Assembly: GCA_964512485.1 (NCBI GenBank)
Contig: CAZEHJ010000028.1
Coordinates: 1-39,153, forward strand
Direction: 5' to 3'
Length of the DNA stretch: 39,153 nucleotides
Source: CAZEHJ01 sp964512485
Lineage (GTDB): Bacteria > Bacteroidota > Rhodothermia > Rhodothermales > UBA10348
In this document: positions 23,220-31,031 of the stretch, piece by piece
Position numbering within the stretch: the first letter of the stretch is position 1
Layout: every line of letters starts with the position of its first letter
The notes under the pieces: model-generated
Seen by the model: the letters and a program-made list of their open reading frames with translations, nothing else
What the model was told of the DNA's origin: nothing
Database searches by the model: none
Position numbers and translations under genes: made by a program

Positions 23220-24395
23220 TCAATCAGATAGTTGAGACTGCCATCCGTCCATTTCGTCAGGATGCAGCCGGACCGTCACGATGAATGGCTCTTCTCCCTC
23301 AACCCAGTGCCCATACGTTGTCGTCACGATGGAGCCGTCAGGAAGAAGTTCGACTCCGGGATAGGTGGAATCCCAGGCGTTGGTATTGTCCATAATACGC
23401 AATCTGAACTGGCCGGGTCTTCCCGCCACGATGTCGTCATACCTTCCGATCCAGGCCACCCAGTCCCCCTTGGTCGGACTGCCAGGTGCCATGTCACGAA
23501 AGGCAATGAAGAGTCGGCCATCGAGCAGGTAGCGGCCGGTATGACGATCGCCAGTCAGTTCCGCGGGAAGTATTGACGGAGCAGACCATGTGCGTCCTTC
23601 GTCATTTGAGTGCACGGAGTGGGACAAACTCGTACGACTGTTTTCTCGCAGCAACAGTCGCAGCTCAGACCCATCGGGAGACCAGATTGCCCCCGGTTCG
23701 CACAGGTCCAGTTCACCGTGTGTGGTTACAATCTGTGGCGTCTCCCATGTCAGTCCTTCGTCGCGGGAAACGCTGCTGTACACCGTGAAGTCGGCTCGAT
23801 CGCCATCTTCGGTAAAAAAACGTCCGTCATCATGAAAGAACGTGACAAGCGAACCATCAGAGCGCTCGATCATGGAGGACATGGCAACGATCCCACCGAA
23901 CTCACCGATAGATTCGAGATCAGTCCACGTTTCCCCATCGTCATCAGAAACAGCCATTCTGATGGGATAAAGACCTGAAAACAGCAAAATGCGAGGTGAT
24001 CCATCTGCTCGATGAAAGCGAAACAGGGTCGGCACTTCTTTGGAGGTCTCCCACGATTCAGGAGTCTCCATCCGTTCACTCCACGTTACACCGGCGTCGT
24101 CGCTTCGTTTGTATACAATGGGGCCGCTGCCGTGTCCTTTGGGATACGTAGTGAGGATGGTGCGTCCGTCATCCAACAGCACGGTCGTCGGGTGGCCCAG
24201 ATACTGTCCGGCTTCACGGTCAACCACGTGCTGCAGACGTTTCACTTCAGACAGGTCAATCGTGGGGATTCGAAAGTCGGAATCAATCAATGCGATCGGG
24301 TCACTCGGCCCGCTTGAACAGGCACCCAGAAACAGAACCAGGCCCAGAATGTGCCAGACCGAGAGTCGCCGATCACGAAAATCAGAATTCCTCAT
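23220..24395 (-). CDS. Sialidase-like (BNR/Asp-box) lipoprotein
   Basis: Predicted exo-alpha-sialidase-fold lipoprotein that may cleave terminal sialic acid or a related sugar. The ATG at 24395 begins a lipoprotein leader (Cys26 in LVLFLGAC). Over 391 residues a six-bladed propeller is suggested by at least four Asp-box repeats: SDDAGVTWSE, SDDDGETWTD, SRDEGLTWET and SNDEGRTWSA. Also visible are ELDLCEPGAIWSPDG, RLLLRENSRTSLSHSVHSND and AWDSTYPGVELLPDG, typical of BNR_2 sialidases. A string FRIP occurs near residue 43 but about 25 residues before the first blade, so I do not treat it as the canonical FRIP motif. The gene starts 14 bases inside the polymerase gene and is followed by GH20 after one base. 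Sialic acid specificity is unproven. Confidence 0.85.
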   Translation of the reverse strand: MRNSDFRDRRLSVWHILGLVLFLGACSSGPSDPIALIDSDFRIPTIDLSEVKRLQHVVDREAGQYLGHPTTVLLDDGRTILTTYPKGHGSGPIVYKRSDDAGVTWSERMETPESWETSKEVPTLFRFHRADGSPRILLFSGLYPIRMAVSDDDGETWTDLESIGEFGGIVAMSSMIERSDGSLVTFFHDDGRFFTEDGDRADFTVYSSVSRDEGLTWETPQIVTTHGELDLCEPGAIWSPDGSELRLLLRENSRTSLSHSVHSNDEGRTWSAPSILPAELTGDRHTGRYLLDGRLFIAFRDMAPGSPTKGDWVAWIGRYDDIVAGRPGQFRLRIMDNTNAWDSTYPGVELLPDGSIVTTTYGHWVEGEEPFIVTVRLHPDEMDGWQSQLSD

Positions 24396-26757
24396 CCTGG
24401 TCGTCAAACTCGAGACCGTCAATGTTTCCAACATCATCAGGGACTTCATATTTATGGTTGGTTGTGGATATCGAAGAGGCGTCAAATCCAAAAAGATCTT
24501 CAGGGGAGAAGATGGATCTGAAGTCGGAAGATCTGAAAAACATCTCGAACTTGGATGACAACTCATCCAGCCGGCGAAGATAGAAACTGGCATTCTCATC
24601 CGGCCGATCGGGATTCCATTCCTCGGCAAGCCGCGCCGATTCGAAAGCGGGGCCGGAGTCAGTGGTCCCGGCTACATAGTAGGATACCCGATCGCCTTTC
24701 CTTATATCAGGCCCGTCTGACATATTACGCTTCAAGGCGAGCTCATAGGGAGCACTTCTTGTCCGCTTTCCGGCCGCCACATTCTTCTGATAGGTATTCA
24801 GACTCTCTTTCAGCGACTCGGTACGAGCAAAATCTGCTACCGCCTCCCATTTGTGCTCCGTGATGTGCTCCCGAATGTTGAGATACAGCGAGTGAAGGCC
24901 TTGAATGTCCTCCCGAAGGAGCAAGTGGACCGATTTCCGGACAAATCGGCTGCCGAATGGTTCAACGGCCCGCGACACCAGAGACGAGCCTTTCATTTTG
25001 ATGTTCTGGTCGTAATCCATCAGCGCATAATTCTTCTTCTTGTACGAGAGCATTTTTTCGTATCGACCATCGAACCCGATCCGGATGCCTTCGGGCATTT
25101 CCTGATTCAGTTGATCGATGAATGATCGTTCCGCAGACTCCTCCCGCGCCGTGTCCGGCGGTACGAAGAAGACGCCGTCGGTGTCTACCTCGATGATCTC
25201 TCCTCCTCGTTCTTTTATCAATTTCATGATCGAGAGAAGAATCTTCTGACCGGTGAGTGCAACCCGGTCTGCTTCAGAGTAATCGTTGAATAGCGCCCCT
25301 GAAAATCCGAGATAGCCGTAGAAGCTGTTGATGATAATCTTGAACGAATTCTGGCGGGCGTCCAGCGCGCTCTTGAGTTCAGACGAATCTGCAGACTGCA
25401 TCGCCTTCTTGGTCTCGAGTCGTAAATCGGTCAATTTCGCAAGGAGGCGAGGAAAAAGATCCAACGTGTCCCTGTCCGGCCGAATGTCGTAGCTGAGCAT
25501 GATCGAGGGATACAGGCTTTCGACATCCGCATACACGATGGGACCGGTAATGCCGGAAAAGAAGATGTTGGTGTATCCTCCGTGTGTCTGCGTTCCCCAT
25601 TCTGATCGAGGCAGAGAGTGCTTCTTGCGTAGATATTCCCTGACAAAAAGGGACTCGATCTTGGAAGCCGGGCCTACGCGCGCCACCTGTCCGTATTCCA
25701 TGGGAAGCATCTGGGTCAGGTAGAAATTAGATTCGGACAGGTGGCGCGCAATCCTCTCCGTTTCAATGACATCGTCCCCGGCATATCGAATCAGGGTTTC
25801 GGGATCTTCGACCCACATCCGGTTGATGTCGTCACCTGCAACGTATGTCCGATCGGGGGGCGCAAACCCGAAATGCTTCGCGACTTGCTTCAAACCGTAC
25901 CCGGGCAAGTCTCGCTTGATCGAGTCATAAGCCATCGACAGAAAAAAGGTATCAACGACGTGTCGTCCTGCGATGTCGAGAGCCGTATAGTCCATGCTCC
26001 GTTCTGCGAATCGGGTAGAAGTCGCAAACGTCCGGGGTTCACTGCGATCTCGGCCGATGGAAAACGGAACCCCGTGCATGGCGCAGCGGCGCATCAGATA
26101 CGGGAAATCGAAACGGAAAATGTTATGCCCCTCGATGATGTCCGGATCAAGTCGCAAGATGGCCTGGACCGTTTCTTCGAGAAGGGAGGCTTCATCCTGA
26201 TCCGGGCCACCCAACACTTTTCGGAATCCACGATTGTCCGATACGGCTACCAGAATAACGCGATCTGCCGGGCGGTCGGCATTCGGAAAGTCCCGCTCCG
26301 AAATGCACTCGATGTCCAATTGTAAACGATGAAGATCGTCGAAGTGCATGCCTTTGAAACACGTCTTCCCGGTCTGCATCAGGTACTGCTGGGAAGGGGA
26401 CGGGATGGTGAACGTAGCGTTGCTATTGCCCACGGCTTTAGCCTTCCGATCTACGTGTCGAACTCCGTTCCAGTATTCATTCCAGTTTGTAAAAACGACC
26501 AGATGACTGAAATAGAGACGTCCTTTCAGTTTCTGATATTGAAATCTGGTTCTATCGAATCCAGACATGAAGGTGATGTCTGAAAGGAAGAAGAACGGAA
26601 AGAACGCCTCTTCCGATACCCTCACTCGGAGCCCATCTTCTGAGCGCCGATAAACGCGGACATGTCCCTTGTGGGAGACTCTGTCGGTTACCGGCTGGAC
26701 AGCAACGATCCTTTCGGTGTCGTCGTGGCCATAGAGATGGAATTCGGAAGAAGGCAA
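24382..26757 (-). CDS. Family B DNA polymerase with intact 3'-5' exonuclease
   Basis: DNA-directed DNA polymerase of family B, probably accessory in replication or repair. The start is a TTG at 26757; no ATG or GTG lies between it and the upstream stop, and the first internal ATG (residue 64) would remove N-terminal sequence. Of 791 residues, exonuclease motifs are intact: LQLDIECIS (D148, E150), EGHNIFRFDFP (N212, D217) and YAGDD (Y325, D329). Polymerase motifs are intact too: DVESLYPSI (D411), QNSFKIIINSFYG (about 469-481) and DTDG (525-528), plus the KKKNYA segment. DTDG is more like archaeal and eukaryotic family B enzymes than E. coli Pol II (DTDS). It ends in an acidic tail (DDQDEEF) and overlaps the sialidase gene by 14 bases. 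Confidence 0.95.
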   Translation of the reverse strand: MPSSEFHLYGHDDTERIVAVQPVTDRVSHKGHVRVYRRSEDGLRVRVSEEAFFPFFFLSDITFMSGFDRTRFQYQKLKGRLYFSHLVVFTNWNEYWNGVRHVDRKAKAVGNSNATFTIPSPSQQYLMQTGKTCFKGMHFDDLHRLQLDIECISERDFPNADRPADRVILVAVSDNRGFRKVLGGPDQDEASLLEETVQAILRLDPDIIEGHNIFRFDFPYLMRRCAMHGVPFSIGRDRSEPRTFATSTRFAERSMDYTALDIAGRHVVDTFFLSMAYDSIKRDLPGYGLKQVAKHFGFAPPDRTYVAGDDINRMWVEDPETLIRYAGDDVIETERIARHLSESNFYLTQMLPMEYGQVARVGPASKIESLFVREYLRKKHSLPRSEWGTQTHGGYTNIFFSGITGPIVYADVESLYPSIMLSYDIRPDRDTLDLFPRLLAKLTDLRLETKKAMQSADSSELKSALDARQNSFKIIINSFYGYLGFSGALFNDYSEADRVALTGQKILLSIMKLIKERGGEIIEVDTDGVFFVPPDTAREESAERSFIDQLNQEMPEGIRIGFDGRYEKMLSYKKKNYALMDYDQNIKMKGSSLVSRAVEPFGSRFVRKSVHLLLREDIQGLHSLYLNIREHITEHKWEAVADFARTESLKESLNTYQKNVAAGKRTRSAPYELALKRNMSDGPDIRKGDRVSYYVAGTTDSGPAFESARLAEEWNPDRPDENASFYLRRLDELSSKFEMFFRSSDFRSIFSPEDLFGFDASSISTTNHKYEVPDDVGNIDGLEFDDQDEEF

Positions 26758-26846
26758 GGCAGGGAGTGATCTATTCCCACTGGTTACGCTTCAGGCGAAA
26801 GATGTGTTCAGCCAGTATCCCTGATGGGGAAAACATTCCGCTTGAT

Positions 26847-27590
26847 TCATGGTCGAGAAAGATCGGTCAATTCAAATCGTGTTCCTCCTTCAGAGATGTT
26901 GACTTCGAGAGAGACACCGATTCCCGGACAGAAATACTTGTGTTCGAGGACATCCGGCTCCAGAGGCGTTGTGTCTTCTGTTTGTACGCAACCAGTGAGC
27001 GTGCCCCATGACACGTCGATCGTCTCATTGATTGCGATCACCTCCCCCACGTCTTCGGCATGCCCGCGGTAATATTCCTGACGATAAATCTGACCAACCT
27101 TCGGATTCGCGTACATGATGATTCCGGCCATCGCGCCATCCAGACCGTGCTCCCACGAACCGCCGCGGTCGGTCAGTACACCGTCCCGGTAGTTTTTGAC
27201 ATCTTCACCGAAGTACCAGACGTTTCCGTCCTTGTCCTGGGCGTACCAGTCGTCGGTGTCTTCAATCAGCTCACCGTTGAGCCAGACCCGGTCCCGGACG
27301 ACGGTTGTTACCACGCCCTGAATCAGCTTCTTTCGGTCGGTTACCTCGACCAGAATGCGTTCCTGGCCTTCAGGTACATTACCCACGATCGTCAGCGTTA
27401 ATCCTTCCTCGAGGGGAAAGAACCGATTGTACTGACTGATACTGGCAGGGAAATTACTTGTAACAACCGGATCTGGAAGGGCAAGGCTGGTGACTTCCGG
27501 GCCGGAAGCAGACGAGTCGCAGCCACCCAGAAAAAAGGCACAAGTCAGGACCACCGCCAGCAGAATGAGAGTTGTTTTGATCGTTTTCAT
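26847..27590 (-). CDS. Unrecognised lipoprotein
   Basis: I do not recognise a family. The 247-residue product begins with a typical lipoprotein leader, MKTIKTTLILLAVVLTC then AFFLGGC, and a Ser-rich linker. The rest is acidic and beta-rich, with a W/Y-rich segment DTDDWYAQDKDGNVWYFGED near the middle, then GAMAGIIMYANPKVGQIYRQ and a final part with two cysteines (LTGCVQTED and KYFCPGIG) that could form a disulfide. It lies 71 bases after the DUF4249 gene and 89 bases before the polymerase gene, all in the same direction. It may belong to the TonB receptor/DUF4249 cluster as a surface lipoprotein, but a function cannot be given. Confidence 0.8.
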   Translation of the reverse strand: MKTIKTTLILLAVVLTCAFFLGGCDSSASGPEVTSLALPDPVVTSNFPASISQYNRFFPLEEGLTLTIVGNVPEGQERILVEVTDRKKLIQGVVTTVVRDRVWLNGELIEDTDDWYAQDKDGNVWYFGEDVKNYRDGVLTDRGGSWEHGLDGAMAGIIMYANPKVGQIYRQEYYRGHAEDVGEVIAINETIDVSWGTLTGCVQTEDTTPLEPDVLEHKYFCPGIGVSLEVNISEGGTRFELTDLSRP

Positions 27591-27661
27591 GATGATTCGC
27601 TCACAGGAGCATTTTTACATTTAGGAGAAACGGATATCCCGGGCGGGGGGAAGGACGGACA

Positions 27662-28561
27662 TTACCCGGCATCAATGGGGAAGACGAAGTCCACCGGTGC
27701 GGATCTATTGATCGCACCAAATACTCCGACTGCTCCTTCGATCTGGGTCTTCAGAAAAACTGGTTCGATGAACGGGTTGATATTGGCTTCCCGTTGTCGG
27801 TCAAGAACGTCGTAGTAGTCTGCAACATCCACATTCAGACTCTGGATGTATATGACTCCGGTGTCATCCTTGAAATGCGTGTATGCGGGCTCAACGACGA
27901 ACCTGACGGGTGCACCGTCGAGATCCGTGTCGTAGTAGATGAAACGTCCGAACTCCTGAATGACGTACGTCTCGCCGTCTGCCAGACACGGGCTGCTCCA
28001 TTCATAGTCATCGACTGTTTCATGGATGTTGTCCAACGGCCGGTCCATCTGGAAGCGATAGAAGTTGTTCTGGCCGACGATGTCTTCAAAGTCGACGATG
28101 ACGCCTTCGTGTCCTCCGTAGATATCGGTGAAAGTCTCGACATAATCGGTACCGGTAATAGTGACCGGATCGACATCGGTGATTGTCGAAGCAGTCCAGT
28201 GTTTTCCCCTCCAGGATACGTTGAGGGTGTATTCCTGATCTTCGCGAATGGGGATCGAGCCCTTGTAGAATGGCTCCCAGCGACACCAGAATTTGTTGTA
28301 GAGCGAGTCGGCAACTAATTGATCTACGCCGTCCGGCCCTGTGATTGAGACCGTCGCAGAACGGGCAAAAAGCTGGGAGGGAGAAGAGGCCGGATCGAAG
28401 AACGGCACCGTGGAGTTGAGGTGGATCGAGGGTTCCGTGCCCGGGAGGAGCAATCCTTCGATGGCAATCTTGGAGTCATACGGACCCGGATCAACGGTGA
28501 TCGTTTTGACGCATCCCGAAATGAGGAGACTCAGCAATAGTATGGACAGTCGAGATTTCAT
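27662..28561 (-). CDS. DUF4249 lipoprotein, partner of TonB receptor
   Basis: Lipoprotein of the DUF4249 family, commonly encoded next to a TonB-dependent receptor in Bacteroidota and thought to be its surface partner. Seen over 299 residues: a lipobox (LLISGC, Cys17), then the family N-terminal pattern SKIAIEGLLLPGTEPSIHL followed by TVPFFDPA, an immunoglobulin-like beta region with SVSITGPDGV-type strands (here TVSITGPDGVDQLV), and a C-terminal segment ending LKTQIEGAVGVFGAINRS. It starts 55 bases after the stop of the receptor gene. Its role in substrate binding is inferred from context; the substrate is unknown. Confidence 0.87.
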   Translation of the reverse strand: MKSRLSILLLSLLISGCVKTITVDPGPYDSKIAIEGLLLPGTEPSIHLNSTVPFFDPASSPSQLFARSATVSITGPDGVDQLVADSLYNKFWCRWEPFYKGSIPIREDQEYTLNVSWRGKHWTASTITDVDPVTITGTDYVETFTDIYGGHEGVIVDFEDIVGQNNFYRFQMDRPLDNIHETVDDYEWSSPCLADGETYVIQEFGRFIYYDTDLDGAPVRFVVEPAYTHFKDDTGVIYIQSLNVDVADYYDVLDRQREANINPFIEPVFLKTQIEGAVGVFGAINRSAPVDFVFPIDAG

Positions 28562-28616
28562 GACAGGCTGTTTTTTAGGATTCTCAAGACAGTGATCAGG
28601 TCTTCATTGGACGGGC

Positions 28617-30935
28617 TCAGAACCAGACGTTGTAGGTCACACTGGGGACGATGGGAATAAGGGATACCTCCTTTCCGATCGGCTCTGCTGTGTTCAGGTC
28701 CAGATCCAGAAAGACGTAGTAGGGATTGGTCCGGCTGTAGATGTTGTAGGTTGAAAACACCAGTTCCGACTTGCGCACACGCTTGGGCCTCAGGGAATAC
28801 GTTGCCGAGACATCCATGCGGTGATAGGGCCTCATTCTGTAATTGTTGAGGCTCTCGTAGTCGTAAAAAAGTCCCGCGTACAGGTCTCCTCCCTGGGCGG
28901 AATAGACACGGCCCAGCGGAAGCGTATATGCGGCACCCGTATTGAAAACGAAGTTGCCCGACAGCTTCCAGCGACCACTCAGGTCGTACTGCGATGTGAC
29001 GGAAAGATTGTGTCGTCTGTCAAAGCGGAATGGGAATTTCCGCCCGGCGTTCAACTCAGGGAATTTCTGCTCTGTTTTGGACAGCGTGTACGAGATCCAT
29101 CCGGTGAGTCGGCCCTGGTTCTTCTTCAGGAAAAGCTCTGCACCCCTGCTCCATCCCTTTCCGTAGGTGAGCTCGTTGTCAATGTCGAGATAGCTGTACA
29201 ACTGGGTACCTTCACGAAAAAGCACCTGGTTTTTCATGGTTTTGGTATACAGCTCCAGGCTTGTTTCGTAAGCATTGTTCTTGAAATTCCGAAAGAGCCC
29301 CACCGCCATCTGTTCGGAGTGTTGGGGGATCGTTCGTTTACTGGAGGGGATCCAGATATCGGTCGGAAGGGATGCCGTCGTACTCGGTACCAGATGTGCA
29401 AACTGGTTCATGACGGTGTAGGAGGCCTTCAATGACGTGTTGTCATTCAACCCGAACCGAATCGAAGCACGTGGTTCGATTTCGGAAAAGGATGCGTCTT
29501 CAGTACGATAGGTTGGAAGTCGAAGCCCAAGATTGAGACCGATTCGATCAGAGATTTCCCACTGATCGTTGACGTAAAGTGCCCATTCTTCGGCCGTTCT
29601 CGGCACGATGATGTTGGTATCCAACTCGGGCACGACGAGATTCTTGATGACCTCGCCCTCGGTTCCGGTTGAACTGTACTTGTGATCCATGTACACTCCG
29701 CCGACTCGCACCTGATGGCCTCCACCTGGGAAGTATTGCAGCTCAGCTTTGGCCGTGAGGTCCTCAATTGCGGAGTAGTTCTCGGAGTAAAACTGTCCCT
29801 GAACAGTAGATACCCGGAGGAAATAGGTATTCCTGATCAGGGAAGCGTTCGAAAACAATTTGCTTCCGAATATGTGATTCCATCTGGCTGTCGTTGTACT
29901 GTTGCCAAAACCCACGCCGTAGCCAAGGCCGGAGACATCTACGTACTCGGCGACATCCCTGCCGCGGAAGTAGCTCAGAAAAACGCGGTCGTTGGGCGAC
30001 AGCTCATAGTTCACCTTGGCATTGGTATCGTAGAAGTAGTAGAGATTTTTCTGGCCTGCCTTCTGAAACGGACGCATCACCAGGTCGAGATAGCTGCGCC
30101 GCGCAGACACGATGAAGGAACCCTTTTCCTTTTTAATGGGCCCTTCAAACGTGCCGTGCGACGCTACGAGGCCGATCCCGCCCTGGCCTTCGTATCTGTT
30201 TTTGTTGCCCTCGCGCATGGCGATTTCAACGACAGATGAGAGTCGGCCCCCGTATTGCGCTGGAAACCCACCTTTCACCAGATTCACGCTGTTGAGCGCT
30301 CTCGTGTTGAAGGTGCTGAAGAGGCCGAACAGGTGATTTGGATTGTACACCGTCGCCTCATCCAGCTGCACGAGATTCTGGTCAATATTTCCACCGCGTA
30401 CATGAAATCCGGTTGTTCCTTCATTTCCCGCCTGTACGCCAGGCAGAAATTGAATGACTTTGAGAACGTCCTGCTCACCCAGGATGGCCGGAAACTGCTC
30501 AACCACACGAATAGGCACATCAATGACACCCATTCGCGTCGCAGAAATGTTGAAGTCATCCAGTCGGTCTGCTGAAACGGTGACTTCGTCCAGAGTCGCA
30601 GTGCGAATGTGAAGTGCAACATTCAGCTTGATGTCTTCCTCAGTTTGGATCTTTTTGATCGAAGGCTCAAAGCCCAGGAACGAAAACACGATGGCAACGC
30701 TGTCCTGTCGGGGAATGGTGAGCGAATAGAATCCATATTTGTTGCTGACAGCTCCGCGATTGACGTCGAGCGCAAATACATGTGCTCCGATCAGAAATTC
30801 CCCGTTTGACTCATCCGTGATCGTTCCGCTGATCGTGACCCGCTGAGCGTGAGCTGGCGTGGCCAAGGACATCGTGGCAAACAACAAGGCCACAAAGAAG
30901 AATTGGAAAGTGGGACTGACTGATCGATTGTTCAT
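28617..30935 (-). CDS. TonB-dependent receptor with carboxypeptidase-like regulatory domain
   Basis: Outer-membrane 22-stranded barrel that imports a substrate using TonB energy. Of 772 residues, a signal peptide ends near residue 30 (SLATPAHA). A CarboxypepD_reg-like domain follows (about 31-115, VTISGTITDESNGEFLIGAH and KYGFYSLTIP), then the plug (about 135-240, with VIQFLPGVQAGNEGTTGFHVRGG and VKGGFPAQYGGRLSSVVEI), then the barrel, ending in the aromatic C-terminal SVTYNVWF expected for outer-membrane insertion. No STN domain is present, unlike the neighbouring receptor. It is paired with DUF4249 rather than SusD, so its substrate is unlikely to be a simple polysaccharide by the SusCD route. 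It starts 96 bases after the stop of the STN receptor. Confidence 0.94.
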   Translation of the reverse strand: MNNRSVSPTFQFFFVALLFATMSLATPAHAQRVTISGTITDESNGEFLIGAHVFALDVNRGAVSNKYGFYSLTIPRQDSVAIVFSFLGFEPSIKKIQTEEDIKLNVALHIRTATLDEVTVSADRLDDFNISATRMGVIDVPIRVVEQFPAILGEQDVLKVIQFLPGVQAGNEGTTGFHVRGGNIDQNLVQLDEATVYNPNHLFGLFSTFNTRALNSVNLVKGGFPAQYGGRLSSVVEIAMREGNKNRYEGQGGIGLVASHGTFEGPIKKEKGSFIVSARRSYLDLVMRPFQKAGQKNLYYFYDTNAKVNYELSPNDRVFLSYFRGRDVAEYVDVSGLGYGVGFGNSTTTARWNHIFGSKLFSNASLIRNTYFLRVSTVQGQFYSENYSAIEDLTAKAELQYFPGGGHQVRVGGVYMDHKYSSTGTEGEVIKNLVVPELDTNIIVPRTAEEWALYVNDQWEISDRIGLNLGLRLPTYRTEDASFSEIEPRASIRFGLNDNTSLKASYTVMNQFAHLVPSTTASLPTDIWIPSSKRTIPQHSEQMAVGLFRNFKNNAYETSLELYTKTMKNQVLFREGTQLYSYLDIDNELTYGKGWSRGAELFLKKNQGRLTGWISYTLSKTEQKFPELNAGRKFPFRFDRRHNLSVTSQYDLSGRWKLSGNFVFNTGAAYTLPLGRVYSAQGGDLYAGLFYDYESLNNYRMRPYHRMDVSATYSLRPKRVRKSELVFSTYNIYSRTNPYYVFLDLDLNTAEPIGKEVSLIPIVPSVTYNVWF

Positions 30936-31031
30936 GCGGGACCTGAAGGTTGATCCTTGGTGAGGACTGATCGGGATTGGGCACCCGGTTCAGTAGCTCA
31001 GACAATCGACTTGGCAGCTATGCGTAACAGG

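Noticed and set aside
24396..24629. N-terminal extension of the sialidase-like gene to 24629.
   Set aside because: It would run 248 bases into the polymerase gene; the ATG at 24395 begins a clean lipoprotein leader.
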